Assembly (NCBI GenBank): GCA_020137815.1 | Contig: CM035355.1 | Span: forward strand, 7,371,091-7,435,090 | Source of the DNA: Hormiphora californensis | Lineage: Eukaryota; Ctenophora; Tentaculata; Cydippida; Pleurobrachiidae | Length of the DNA stretch: 64,000 bases | Direction of reading: 5' to 3' | In this document: positions 1 through 11,314 of the stretch, piece after piece | Layout: the number at the start of each line of letters is the position of its first letter | Position numbering within the stretch: the first letter of the stretch is position 1 | Program-made: the position numbers and the translations under genes | Notes under the pieces: generated by a model | Database searches by the model: none | Seen by the model: only the letters and a program-made list of their open reading frames with translations | Told to the model about the DNA's origin: nothing

Positions 1-1099
1 ATTTCATATTATACATGTACAGCTTGATGACAGTTATACGCCCGTCTTTTTTCTCTCTCTCTCTCCCCCTCTCTCTCCATCTCTTTTTCATTTCCCTGGT
101 TATTCACTCTCGCCTATTTTCGTGTCTCGTCTCATATGCAACAAGTAAAATGATCCACTCTTCCCATGATAATAGCCATGCGGCCATCTGAGAGACCCAG
201 ACATTAACCACCTGGTTGAGGCAACAGGAATAAATGATAGAGAGAATGATATGGAGGGAGAGGGAGAGAAAATGAGAGAGTGAGAGGGTAAAAGAAAGAG
301 AAATAGTTATAGTGATAGAGAGATAGTTAGAGGACTTTTACACCAATCATACCCGACGGTGCGTGGCGGTAGGAACTAGGATGCTCCTATATACGCACCG
401 GTGTATCAGTTACTTACCCCAATCTTGTCTCCTCCCGCTACCTAGAAGGGAGAATCATAAAGGGAGAATCATAAGATAAAAAGGGGAGTCCAAAAGAATG
501 AGTTGAGAAGGTATTTTTAGGTTAATATGGGGAGGTTAAAAAGAGTAAGAACGGTTTTTGGCACTGCTAAACTGTGAGTTAAGTAGACTGGAAATATCTA
601 ACTTTTTTTTGTCTGTTTTAAAAAACAAGCCGGGTGTTTTGGCCTTTTCTCAAATTCCTCTCAGTCTCCAGACACCACTTCTCTTTCTTCCTCTTCTCTC
701 TCCCCTCTATCATTGCCACTGTTTCCTCTCAGCCACGCGGTTCTTCATACAAAGCGATAAAAACATCCGAGCTGGTAAAATGGCCTGGTGAGATAACGAA
801 GCTCACGGAAACATAGGGCCCACTGGAATTGGTGTGGTCTCACTTTACAGGGGTTATTTCATGTGCGATAGTCCCCTAGTGGGTTCCCAAAATACCCTAA
901 TATAAGAAGAAGACGGAGTTATATCATTATAAGAAGTAGACACTGGGGATTGTCCGAGTGTAGTAATGTTCCCCTGGGCGCTCTTCTTCTTGCACTGACA
1001 GCTCAATGCACATAATATATTTAATTTTATCATCTTGCCAGAGAGGCTAAGTATTCTCCAAAAATAACCTTTTAGGATCACTTCCTTTCCCTTCTGCAG

Positions 1100-1151
1100 A
1101 AAATAAAAATGGGAGAGAACCAGAATTCTGGTTCTCTCCCATTTTTATTTT
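1100..1151. repeat. Perfect 52-bp palindrome
   Basis: Two 26-bp arms meet with no spacer at GAATTC (1123-1128). Each arm reads AAAATAAAAATGGGAGAG followed by AACCAGAA. No target-site duplication or coding content is visible. It could form a cruciform, or be the scar of a foldback event. Confidence 0.9.
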
Positions 1152-2589
1152 TCTATCTCCCCTACTCAATTTTTTCAAAGAACATCTGTTTTCTCTTGGA
1201 GTATTTTACGACCCTCCTGAGCCACCTGAGCATGAAAATAAAGGACGTTCAGGGAAATGATAAGCGAGAGAGAGGGGGTAATTTGTGAGTGAGAATGTGA
1301 TTTCCTTAGCCGGTTATAGAGCTTTGAGGAAGTTACACTTATGAAAGTAAAGCCATGATACTGAACAGAAGAAGAGTGAGTGATATACAGACTCTATGGA
1401 ACTCACTCTATTATACAATCGAGTGAGATATAGAGTTAGATACAAGAGAAGATAGGGAGGGGAAAAAACATGGGAGGTTGTTTAAACACTTTTTTAGTCT
1501 GCTTTTTTTTTTTTCCCGTTCTTTTTTGCACACTTTTTCCCATTTTCCACTTTTCCATTTTTTTTTCGCCCTATTTTTTGTTTTACAACACAACAAGTAA
1601 GAAAAGGGGAACAAGTGTCGTTAAACCCCCCCCCCCTTTCCCCTTCTCTATTCTTTCCCTTCTCTCTCTCTCTCTTCCTACTCCTTTCTTTCTTCCCCTC
1701 TTTCGTTTCTCTCTTCTCCTTCTCCCCCTTCTCTCTCTTTCCTTTCCCTTTTCAGTGCACTGGAAAAAAGAAAATTGCAGGAATCAAATTAAGGGGTTAT
1801 GCATGCTCCTTTTTCTTCCACCTTTTTTCCCTCTTTTGTTTTCCAAACATCGTCTGAAAAATGTTACACCCCAAATATAACCTTCATCGCCCTTTTGTGA
1901 AATGAATCTCACACACCCGCCCCCATTTCAAATTTGATTTGAAAAGGCTGCAGAAATGAGATAAAGAGGGAGGTCAGAAAAAGAAAAGAAGAAAAAGAAA
2001 ACAAAAGAGAAGTTCTCATTACCGAGTTAAGTGAGATAAGATGAGGTCATTATATTGCTGGAGAGAGATAGAGTGTCTGAGAGAAGTGTGGAAATTGGGG
2101 GGGGGCGAAAGAAAAATATTAGGTCTCTGTTTCCTTCTCTCTTTTTTTTCATATTATACCCTCACTCTCTCTCTCTCTCTCTTCTTCCTCTCTCTCTCTT
2201 CTCTTCTCCTCTTCTCTTCACTTCCATTTTGGGAGAAAGATAGAGACAAAAATGAATTAAAATCGGTGAACAGAAATAGAAGTGAGTCATTTTCATATTT
2301 TCTTTTATGACGACTCGCCCAAAACTGCTAATTTTTGGGTTTGAAAATCAAGGAAATCGGATGAATTTCATCAATGAAAAAAAGAAGTTTGTTTTCAGAA
2401 TGTGTTTTTCCCCCCCCTTTTTCCGGGTACTAATTTACTCATTTTATGCATGAGCTGCACGCCAATCCATTATAATACTCTCTGTTGAATAATACACATC
2501 ATGTTACAAACGAACAAACATCCGGACAACAAAAAATAGTGAAAATATGCATGTTATTACTCACTGCAAATATTCGCCCCGTAGCTCCC

Positions 2590-2947
2590 TCGTGATCCCA
2601 ATTTTAGAAAAACCTCCACTTCCCATCTCCCGACATGACCCTGGCATTAAAGTTCTTATATTTCTGCTCAAGTCTCAACTCATAGACTATTAATCAGCAA
2701 AATTCTACAATTTCATCACATTATTGTGACGTAATATTTGATCTTAATTTTAGAAAAATCTCCATTTCATATCTCCCTTCATGACACAGTTGTAAAGTGT
2801 AAACTATATATCCAGGCTCTATAACTGGTATACCAGATCTCATATTTCCGCTCAACTCATAGACTATTAATCAGCAAAATTCTACAATTTCATCACATTA
2901 TTCCTTACTTAACATCACATTATATTGTGACGTAATATTATTAACCT
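2590..2947. repeat. Two-copy imperfect tandem repeat
   Basis: A block beginning with an AATTTTAGAAAAA-type word (2597, 2745) and followed by ACTCATAGACTATTAATCAG (about 2679 and 2857) is present twice, with a period of roughly 150-180 bp. The second copy has an extra segment before its TTGTGACGTAATATT end. It is non-coding. Confidence 0.7.
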
Positions 2948-3180
2948 ATGACGTCACACTGTACTCAGCGTCACCATTCCTGGACACCCTGCTAAGTCTG
3001 AGTAAAGTGGTGGGGGAGGAGTTAGGGAGACCAGCCGCCAAATCTGACCCACCTGACTTGTTCTCCCGCACATCGTCATCAGGTTAAAACTGCAGTAATT
3101 AGTAATTAAAATATTGTTAAATAACAGTGCAGTAATTAGTAAAATACCATGGTAATCATTGATCAATTATATAGTACATA

Positions 3181-3340
3181 ACGTTCTGCACGCAGTGCAA
3201 GCGCGCCATATACGCTCTGCACTGCAGAGCGTATATGGAGGTGAAATGCACGACAGCGGAGCTGGAGTGCATTTCACATCTATATTGCACGAGTGAAACG
3301 AGTGCGATATAGGAGCGCTTGCACATGCCGTGCAGGACGT
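3181..3340. repeat. Cloverleaf-like set of nested inverted repeats
   Basis: An outer imperfect stem (3181-3204 with 3315-3340) encloses three separate hairpins. 3206-3238 has 16-bp arms around one base. 3241-3277 has perfect 11-bp arms (GTGAAATGCAC). 3280-3312 has about 11-bp arms with one mismatch. The arrangement resembles a four-way folded structure. No tRNA A or B box and no coding frame accompany it. Confidence 0.8.
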
Positions 3341-3719
3341 TATTGAGTATATATTCCGCGAGAAAACACATGACAAGCAAAAACAATCCTAATTTTGGGT
3401 GATTACACACAGAGAGATGTGACAAAACAAGGTACAAACTAAGCAAAAACAAACCCAAAAATACTAACAGACACTACTACACCGGTTACACACAAGGGAA
3501 ACAAGGTCAAACAGTGAAAAGAAGAGAGAGTTAAAGAGAGAGATGCGAGAGAGGAGATTGGAATTCTTGGAAATAGCAAACAACAAAACGTGATAAGGGG
3601 GTAATTAGTGAGAGAAAGAGGGAGAGTGAGTGTAATTTGACAGACTTTGTGTCGTGTAGTACCTTGTCAGTCATATTCTGTGTGTTTGTGTGTGAATAAG
3701 GTGTAAAAACACTTTTCTC

Positions 3720-3900
3720 ACTTATATCCCGCTACCTCTATATCTGCACGCTCCCGCGGAAGCACAGTGCATATTTCAGCGTGCAAATGGTCGCGCACAG
3801 CGGGAGTGATATGTGCACTCGCGGTATATATATGTTCGCAAAAGGCAAGCTTCCCCTCGTCCGACCCGAAGTTGCTAACATACAGTCCGATATTTAATAA
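3720..3900. repeat. Dispersed repeat with partial inverted structure; its 3' part recurs near 5230
   Basis: Positions 3825-3875 (core TTCGCAAAAGGCAAGC) recur almost exactly at 5231-5278, followed in both places by the words TTGCTAACATA. The upstream part carries imperfect inverted words related to TATCCCGCT/AGCGGGAGTGATA. It is probably part of the same repeat family as the 4.2-7.2 kb satellite. No ORF of interest. Confidence 0.55.
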
Positions 3901-4182
3901 TGGGAACCGGGGGCGCATTAAACAAAATTCGATTTGACAAATATTCGTTTCTCGGTTCAGGATCTAATGGCACACTTTGTTTCGATTGTTAAAGTCCATT
4001 TATTTTTCACCCAAAAACTTAAATTTAAAACTTTTGTGGCGTGCGCTACACGTTAACTATATTGTTTATAGCAAGAAAGGGCTATTTCACAACGAATTCC
4101 CTGGTTACTATGGTAACCAACTCCGTTGTCATGGTAAATTAATCGAACTCTATCGAGTCTATCGCCAGCAACTGTATGAAAC

Positions 4183-5228
4183 TTTCACAAAGGCTCAAAG
4201 TTTGAATATCAAATTTGCCAAAACTGTGCAGGGGCAAAAGTTTTAATTGATTATTATTAATTAATTAATTAGAAAATCAAAAATCCGGCTCCGTTATGAC
4301 TCGTATTTATACTACTAGAACATACATACAAAGTTTCATTTCGAAATTTCAAACGGTGTGGCCACAGTTTGAATATCAAAGTTGCAAAAATTGTGCAGGG
4401 GCAAACAAAATTGTGCAGGGGCAAAATTTTAATTACTTATAATTAATTGGATAATTAATTTTGACTATTCCCACTTTTTGTCGATCTTTCTATATGCATG
4501 AACTACATTACTACAAAATTTTAGGTCGTTATTTATAGCAGAACAGAAAATATACCATTTTTAGTTGCCTTGTTCAGGAAATGTGCAGGGGGTCGAAATC
4601 AGCGGTGCAGGGGAAAGATGGTGCAGGGGCAAAATTTTAATTACTTATAATTAATTAGTTAAATTAAAAATAAGAAATCCAGCCTTTTTATGACTCGTAG
4701 TTATACTACTAGAACATGCATACAAAGTTTCATTTCGAAAAAACAAACAGTTTGGCCACAGTTTGAATATCAAAATTGCAAAAAATGTGCAGGGGTATTT
4801 GCCCCTGTACATTTTCAAAAAAAGTGCAGGGGGCCCTAAAAAAGTCAATTTTTGCATGCCTATAACTAATTAATTAATTAATTATCAATACTCCCACTTT
4901 TCGAATATCATTTTTTATGATTGAAGAACATTCCTACAAAGTTTCAAGTCGATATTTCAAGCAGAACGGAAGATAAACCGTGTGCAGGGGCACGCGTGCA
5001 GGGGCAAAAAATCAAAATGTACAGGGCAATGTGCAGGGGCAAATTTTGATAGCTTATAATTAATTAATTAATTAAAAAATCAAAAATCCGGCCACGTTAT
5101 GACACGTAGTTATACTACTAGAACATGTCTACAAAATTTCAGGTCTATATCTCAAACGATGTGGCCGCAATCGCTGCCTGAAATTTGCCCCCCCCCCCCC
5201 CCCCCCCCCCCCGAAAATCTTCTATTCT
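4183..5228. repeat. Complex satellite block, copy 1
   Basis: Several degenerate units of roughly 180-220 bp share the words GTGCAGGGGCAAA, TTATAATTAATTAATTAA, ATGACTCGTAGTTATACTAC and a TTTGAATATCAAA end. The block ends in a poly-C run near 5189-5211. The same block recurs with an extra unit at 5758-7020. ORFs on either strand (for example 4651-4857 minus) recur only because the DNA recurs. Confidence 0.85.
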
Positions 5229-5757
5229 TTGTATATATGTTCGCAAAAGGCAAGCTTCCCCTCGTCCGACCCGAAGTTGGAATCATATGGGTTTAGTTTG
5301 TCGAACCGGCAAGTTGCTAACATATTTCAAGTCTTCACTACTTCTCAAATGATCTAATCCCATACATTCAGTCTAATACCAAAATAAAATTGTAAATCCT
5401 ATTAAAAATAGAGACAAAAATAATGGCACCAAAATGTGAAATGCCCTTGTAGTTAGTGGGAGCAGAACAAAATCAATTTCTTATCTCACCACGTTAATAA
5501 ATAATTAATTAAGTTGATGCTCTTATTTGTTTTAGAGGTGCTCAAGTTCTACCGCCAGCCACTGGATGAAATTTATCCATTTCATTGTGCACAATGCACA
5601 GGCTTTGGTTACGAAGTTACCCCTTGCCAGCGCGTGCAAAGGTCGCCCGGCGACAGAGTGTGAGGTGTCTTCGATACCAAGCACAGGCTTGTGTAACAAA
5701 AAGGGGCATTTTTATAGCTTATTGTTCATCATAACCTGAAATAAATAATTTTCATTA

Positions 5758-7020
5758 CTTTCACAAAGGCTCAAAGTTTGAATATCAAATTTGTGTAGGC
5801 GCAAATTGGTGCAGGGGCAAAAGTTTTAATTGATTATTATTAATTAATTAATTAGAAAATCAAAAATCCGGCTCCGTTATGACTCGTATTTATACTACTA
5901 GAACATACATACAAAGTTTCATTTCGAAATTTCAAACGGTGTGGCCACAGTTTGAATATCAAAGTTGCAAAAATTGTGCAGGGGCAAACAAAATTGTGCA
6001 GGGGCAAAAGTTTTAATTACTTATAATTAATTAATTAATTAAAAAATCAGAAATCCGGCTCTTTTATGACTCGTAGTTATACCACTAGAACATGCATGCA
6101 AAGTCTCATTTCGAAATATCAAACGGTGTGGCCACAGTTCGAATATCAAATTTACCGAAAATGTGCAGGGGCAACATTTGCCGCAAATGTACAGGGGCAA
6201 AATGTGCAGGGGCAAAATTTTAATTGCTTATAATTAATTGGATAATTAATTTTGACTATTCCCACTTTTTGTCGATCTTTCTATATGCATGAACTACATT
6301 ACTACAAAATGTTAGGTCGTTATTTATAGCAGAACAGAAAATATACCATTTTTAGTTGCCTTGTTCAGGAAATGTGCAGGGGGTCGAAATCAGCGGTGCA
6401 GGGGAAAGATGGTGCAGGGGCAAAATTTTAATTACTTATAATTAATTAGTTAAATTAAAAATAAGAAATCCAGCCTTTTTATGACTCGTAGTTATACTAC
6501 TAGAACATGCATACAAAGTTTCATTTCGAAAAAACAAACGGTTTGGCCACAGTTTGAATATCAAAATTGCAAAAAATGTGCAGGGGTATTTGCCCCTGTA
6601 CATTTTCAAAAAAAGTGCAGGGGGCCCTAAAAAAGTCCATTTTTGCATGCCTATAACTAATTAATTAATTAATTTTCAATACTCCCACTTTTCGAATATC
6701 ATTTTTATGATTGAAGAACATTCCTACAAAGTTTCAAGTCGATATTTCAAGCAGAACGGAAGATAAACCGTGTGCAGGGGCACGCGTGCAGGGGCAAAAA
6801 ATCAAAATGTACAGGGGCAATGTGCAGGGGCAAATTTTGATAGCTTATAATTAATTAATTAATTAAAAAATCAAAAATCCGGCCACGTTATGACACGTAG
6901 TTATACTACTAGAACATGCCTACAAAATTTCAGGTCGATATCTCAAACGATGTGGCCGCAATCGCTGCCTGAAATTTGCCCCCCCCCCCCCCCCCCCCCC
7001 CCGAAAATCTTCTATTCTTC
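5758..7020. repeat. Complex satellite block, copy 2
   Basis: This is a near-identical copy of 4183-5228, about 200 bp longer because of one additional internal unit (around 6003-6200). It ends at an equivalent poly-C run (about 6979-7002) followed by GAAAATCTTCTATTCTT in both copies. The similarity between copies suggests recent duplication. Confidence 0.85.
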
Positions 7021-7024
7021 TGCT

Positions 7025-7216
7025 ATATAGGGCCGTCACTTTTTGGATTTGGTGCAGGGGCAAAAATTTTTTTTTTCGTTTTTTCTGTTTTCTTCGGGTC
7101 GGAGGTGCCTGCCGGCACCTAAATAGGGCCGTCACTTTTTGGATTTGGTGCAGGGGCAAAAATTTTTTTTTTCGTTTTTTCTGTTTTCTTCGGGTCGGAG
7201 GTGCCTGCCGGCACCT
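7025..7216. repeat. Two-copy 96-bp tandem repeat
   Basis: Two essentially identical 96-bp units sit head to tail. Each starts at ATAGGGCCGTCACTTTTTGG and ends at TGCCTGCCGGCACCTAAAT. Each unit contains the GTGCAGGGGCAAA word of the neighbouring satellite and a small GC-rich inverted repeat (GGTGCCTGCCGGCACC). Confidence 0.9.
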
Positions 7217-7809
7217 AAATATTTTAATGATCAATCATCACAATTAGAATTCATGGCAGCTGGTATTTTAGCCTGATTTAAGCCTGATTTGTAGTGTTAG
7301 TACACAATCATTGCCTAATTAACACGCTGATTCTATCTTGATGTGTAATTGGGATCATCACTGCTTTATTATTTTATTATCAACGTTTTTTTGACTGATG
7401 AATCATTTGAATGACAGGTCAATTTAAATTCTCGTAATTTGTATCTTGCGAAATTCTTTACACGTCAACTTTATATTCAAGTTTAATAATTATTACCATT
7501 ACGTACCATGTCTCCACAATAACGAAATTAGGCGGAATTAGATAACCACAAAATATGAAGTGTTCGTAGATGTATAATAATTGATTCAAGGAGTGGCAAA
7601 ATTTACCGCCTTGCATAATATCTTGGATCTAAATTTAGAATCATTTTTCGGTTGATTTATCTTTAAAAATGACCGTTTTAGGTAAATTTTCCTTTATTCT
7701 AGATTTTAGAATTCTACATTCTTTTCTCAAAGAAAAAATGTGCTGACGTTTTTCTCTGCTCACTTTTCTCACCTCCATTCCCCAATTTAAATAGCTCAGC
7801 ACTGCCCAA
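7217..7809. other. Non-coding AT-rich spacer
   Basis: I see no recognisable exon, RNA gene or terminal repeat. It separates the satellite from the first TA-flanked element. Confidence 0.5.
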
Positions 7810-7811
7810 TA

Positions 7812-8618
7812 GGGTGTGCTATTTCAAATTTTTTTCGACTAGGCCATTCAGTATCTAGCTAATGTGAAACTATGGACAATTCTCTATCACATCAGCAAAA
7901 CAGAATCGAGATAGTGTTTGTCAGTTACGTTGGCATCGCGATTTAAAAAGTGTAGTTTTTAACCGAAAAATGGTAAAAACAGGGAAATATGTGTGGTTTT
8001 CACCAGTTTTTGACATGTTCTTGATATCAACTTTTTATGTTCAGGATCGTGTTCAGCACCTCGAAACTGACAAGAATTGATATGCATCATTAAATGATGC
8101 TAAAGTTCATTTTTGACCTAAAAATGTTCATTTTTGACAAAAAATCTTCATTTTGGACATGTTCTTAAATTTTGAGAGCTTTTTCATGAACGGGATCGTG
8201 TTCCGCAGGCCAAAATTAGTCGATTACAACCGAAATTTGCTTTCCACCAAGAAAAAACTAAAAAAATTAAAATTCGTCCCCACGATTCTGCAAGTTGGTA
8301 AAATTAGCAAGAAAAAAAGAAAGAAAAATTTTTATTTTTGTTCATAAAGTGGATATCTGAAGACTCAAACTGAAAGTAACAGTTGTATAAGTTGTCACGA
8401 GACGATTTATATGTGTGTTTTGTTCGAAATCACGCCCTAAAACAGACTTTTTGAAATGAATATGCCCATATATGGGCATAGCTCGTGCCAACGTAATTGG
8501 GCCATGGTAGAGCCAAAACTTTGTGATAAAATGTTTTAGAATGATCGTAGGAGCTCATTTAACCCGATACCAAGTGAAATTTTGAATTAAATTAGGCATT
8601 TGAAAAAATAGCACACCC
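7812..8618. mobile_element. Non-autonomous TA-flanked element (MITE-like)
   Basis: Inverted termini start GGGTGTGCTATTT on the left and end with the complement AAATAGCACACCC on the right. Each end is flanked by TA (7810-7811, 8619-8620), as expected for Tc1/mariner-type insertion. A weaker internal inverted pair (around 7927 and 8488, ACGTTGGCA/TGCCAACGT) suggests a degenerate foldback. There is no transposase frame; the ORF at 8153-8347 is short and featureless. The terminal GGGTGTG is shared with the element at 31791-32460. Confidence 0.65.
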
Positions 8619-8939
8619 TACAGTGCCCAACCCCGAATCAGACTTTTTTTCTCTACCATTTACGCCATTGCATTCAATTTCAATTGATTCTCGACCCCCT
8701 CGAGGGGCTCACACTATTTTTCTTAACCAATTTTGTGACCCTTTTCTTGGGGGGGTAATTTTAAAACTATTTACTATTTAAATTTGATTGGGTTTTCTCC
8801 CGACTTCAATGATTTACACTTTTACAGAAGCCCCCAAATTCAAATTTACCCTCGTTTTCTAATAAATGCATTTATAGATGAAGGGGGAGAAAAAAAGACA
8901 ATTGTGGATTGATTTTCAACTGAGTAATTTCATTCTGTC

Positions 8940-9430
8940 GATAAAAAATATGTTTGGCAAAACACCCGGGGCAGGGGGAAAAAAAATTTTAATGTTTTTT
9001 GGTTTCATGAATTATTTTGAAATGTGTGTCTGGGGTTGATGTATTGAACACGGGAAATTTCTTCCAAAACCAAACAGGTCTCCTTTACACTACTTTATAA
9101 AGGGGGGGCCCCCCCAAAATAACCCCAAAGGGAAACCCCCCCAAAACCGGGCCCCCCCCCCTTTTTTTTTGTCCTTCTCTCACCTCTCTTTCCTCCCCAT
9201 TCTTTTATTCTCCTCTCTCCTCTTTTCTTTCCGCGGGGTTTCCTATCAACCCAAAAAAAGCATTAAAGCTTCATATCCCCCCTTTTTCCCCCTCAAACTT
9301 TTCCTCCACCTTTTTCAAAAAGGGGCCCCCCTTTTTCGTAAAGGGGTTTTGGGGGATGAGGGGGTCAAAAAAAAACCAAATGAAAAAAATAAATCAAAAG
9401 GTTTAAAAAAAACAGGGTTGTAGAGTGGGC
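8940..9430. other. Homopolymer-degraded, unreliable consensus
   Basis: The sequence collapses into runs of A, G, C and T (for example G7 directly followed by C7 near 9103-9116), unlike its neighbours. The pattern resembles failed consensus polishing over noisy reads, not biological sequence. The ORF at 9169-9423 should not be trusted. Confidence 0.6.
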
Positions 9431-9479
9431 AGGGAAAAATTTGGGTAAAAAAATGTGTAAGTTTTAAACGGGGAAAAAT

Positions 9480-11171
9480 AATTTTTTAAAGTGAAAATAC
9501 GTGTTATAAATCCGACCGGGGTTCACGTTTTAAAAAATTCACAAATGAAAAATTGCTGGATCCATTGCCCCTTTTTAAGGTTGGGGGGCTTTTTTTTGGG
9601 TTTTTGTCCAAACTAATTTAATGTTTTATGATCGAACGGGAAATTTTTCACAAAAGTGGTCTCGGGGTTTGCATTTTCATTTTTCCCTGTTATGAAGCCA
9701 AAAGCTGCTTTAATAACATCTTGGAGATAGGGTTTTGGGTGCCACTTGGTATCCTAAACATTAACAGGGGCCTTGCCCTATCGTATAACAACCCGTCTGG
9801 TTAGATTTAATTGAACAATTTTTGGTTTTCAGGGATTACCCACGACCCGAGCCCCCCAATTAGGGGTTGTGAGCCGTACCAACTAATCAGCGTAGAAAAA
9901 TTTTTATGTTCCTACAGTCATAACGCAACTAAAACGTAGAGCTATGGAAAAAATCATGGTATCAAAATGAACCTTAGACGATTCCAATGAAGCTCTCATA
10001 AATTTCAAACCATTTTACCCATTTGTTGATGACATGTGATCCCCTCAAAAATGTTGGTTGAATTTCGTCTTTAGACAGTCATAAGACACTCTAAACATTG
10101 AGCTAGGACAAAAACCCAGGTACCAAAATGACCGCCAGACAATTTCCTACAACTCTTATGACACGGTGTCCCTTAAGGAGGTGAAACCTCGGCTAGATAA
10201 AGTATTTTGGAGACCGGACCTAGGTTACGTATTTTTGACCGAGGAATCCGAAAAACATAAAATTAAAATCGAAAACGTAGCGGTTTTTGCGTAAAACGGC
10301 AAAAACTGTCATTTTTCAGCGATTTTCGACTTTTTACGCTTTCTAGAGATTTAAAAAATATTTCCTTTCAAGATATGATCTTGTGCTTCTAGACTAATAA
10401 AATACAATCGATTTGCTACAAATTGGTCCCGGGTTTGTGTGATTTGGTCAAAAGGTCTCTTTACTGTGGCCCATCAAAGATGTATACTCTGCAAATACGT
10501 TTTTGGCTCCTGTGGCCACAGTTGTGGACCAAAAGAAGATTTATTATACACAAAAATTTGCGTCTTCTGAAGGCGAACAACCTGGTTTTTACGAAATTTG
10601 ATTTCATGCAGGCGTTCAAAAATTACAGCCGAAAAACTGGTACAGTGGATTTCGGAAATACCCCTACTTCAACAAACCCTAATCCAGATAAGATTTCGAA
10701 AAATATACATCTTCATACATGAAAATGAAGCTCAGACAAATGCCAACATGATGCAAAAAACGGGAAGTATGTACCTTATTTCGTTTAGAAGCTATAGCGA
10801 AAATAAAAGTGCTTGTATTTGCCTTGAAAACATCCTCCAAAATACTTTATCTAGCCGAGGTTTCACCTCCTTAAGGGACACCGTGATGAGGGATGCAATG
10901 TGATCCGAGCAACTTTGCATTTGTGAATTTTTCAAAACGTGAACCCCGGTCGGATTTCATGAACACGTATTTTTGACTTTAAGACGATATATCTGACGGT
11001 TGGTAAGACTTGGAACATCAATCTTGTACCCAAATATTCGCCTGACAATTCTCTACAACACTGTTTTTGGTTGAGCCGTTTTGACCTATTTTTCGATGAG
11101 TTATGAGCATTTGAATGGAACCCACTCATCACCCAAAATCACAGGTCACGCAAAGACAGTGGGACACCCTG
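9480..11171. mobile_element. Degenerate foldback element with a nested insertion
   Basis: Words around 9485-9570 (AAATCCGACC, GGTTCACGTTTT, TTCACAAATG, TTGCT) reappear in reverse complement at about 10895-10985, giving a long imperfect inverted repeat. Internal sub-repeats with a GGTANCAAAATGA-type word occur near 9959 and 10120, with a related one near 11027. The right end reads GGGACACCCTG followed by TA (11172-11173). The left terminus is lost in the degraded block. No transposase frame is seen. Confidence 0.55.
10162..10885. mobile_element. Nested foldback element with about 50-bp terminal inverted repeats
   Basis: The left end (CACGGTGTCCCTTAAGGAGG, continuing through GTGAAACCTCGGCTAGATAA) is matched by its reverse complement at about 10834-10885. 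It lies inside the larger inverted repeat 9480-11171, so it is probably a later insertion. The ORFs at 10423-10722 and 10598-10903 lie across the element and show no known domain. Confidence 0.75.
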
Positions 11172-11237
11172 TACATTTAATATCAATTGCAAATCAATTA
11201 ATTATCCCTAATATTAACAGTATCGTTCCCTCTCCAG

Positions 11238-11314
11238 GCAGTGACGAAAGTAATTTGGTGAGACTTCGCCGGAACCTGGGTTCCTCTGACCCTAGCCTTT
11301 CAACTGCTGATAAG
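11238..11314 (+). CDS. Probable upstream N-terminal coding exon of the MAST kinase gene
   Basis: After a pyrimidine-rich acceptor (CCCTCTCCAG, ending 11237) the open frame reads SDESNLVRLRRNLGSSDPSL followed by STADK, then GTGGGA. It starts with the last two bases of a codon and ends in phase 0. From knowledge of the family, MAST kinases carry a conserved SNLVRxR...SxPSL segment well upstream of the RRWSL motif, which here sits at 25986. That resemblance and the orientation make this a MAST exon separated from the body by a 14-kb element-filled intron. The exon feeding it is not identified. The donor is weak, and how it joins the 25552 exon is unresolved. Confidence 0.55.

Larger units (their letters stand above)
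1..3179. other. Gene-free 5' region with CT/AG-rich tracts
   Basis: I see no exon that resembles a known protein on either strand. Long open frames here, for example near 1470-1880 and 2041-2310, come from pyrimidine-rich DNA and encode Ser/Leu/Phe/Pro runs without codon-like structure. The stretch holds CT-rich runs (about 1640-1750 and 2160-2222), AG-rich runs (about 240-330), one perfect palindrome at 1100-1151 and a short tandem duplication at 2590-2947. Confidence 0.6.

Noticed and set aside
4651-6648. Repeated 68-residue minus ORFs (4651-4857, 6442-6648)
   Set aside because: They are the same satellite unit in two copies; no domain, and substitutions between copies are not synonymous-biased as far as can be seen.
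10423-10903. Overlapping 99- and 101-residue plus ORFs considered as a transposase remnant
   Set aside because: No catalytic DDE/D spacing or helix-turn-helix pattern; they span a foldback element.
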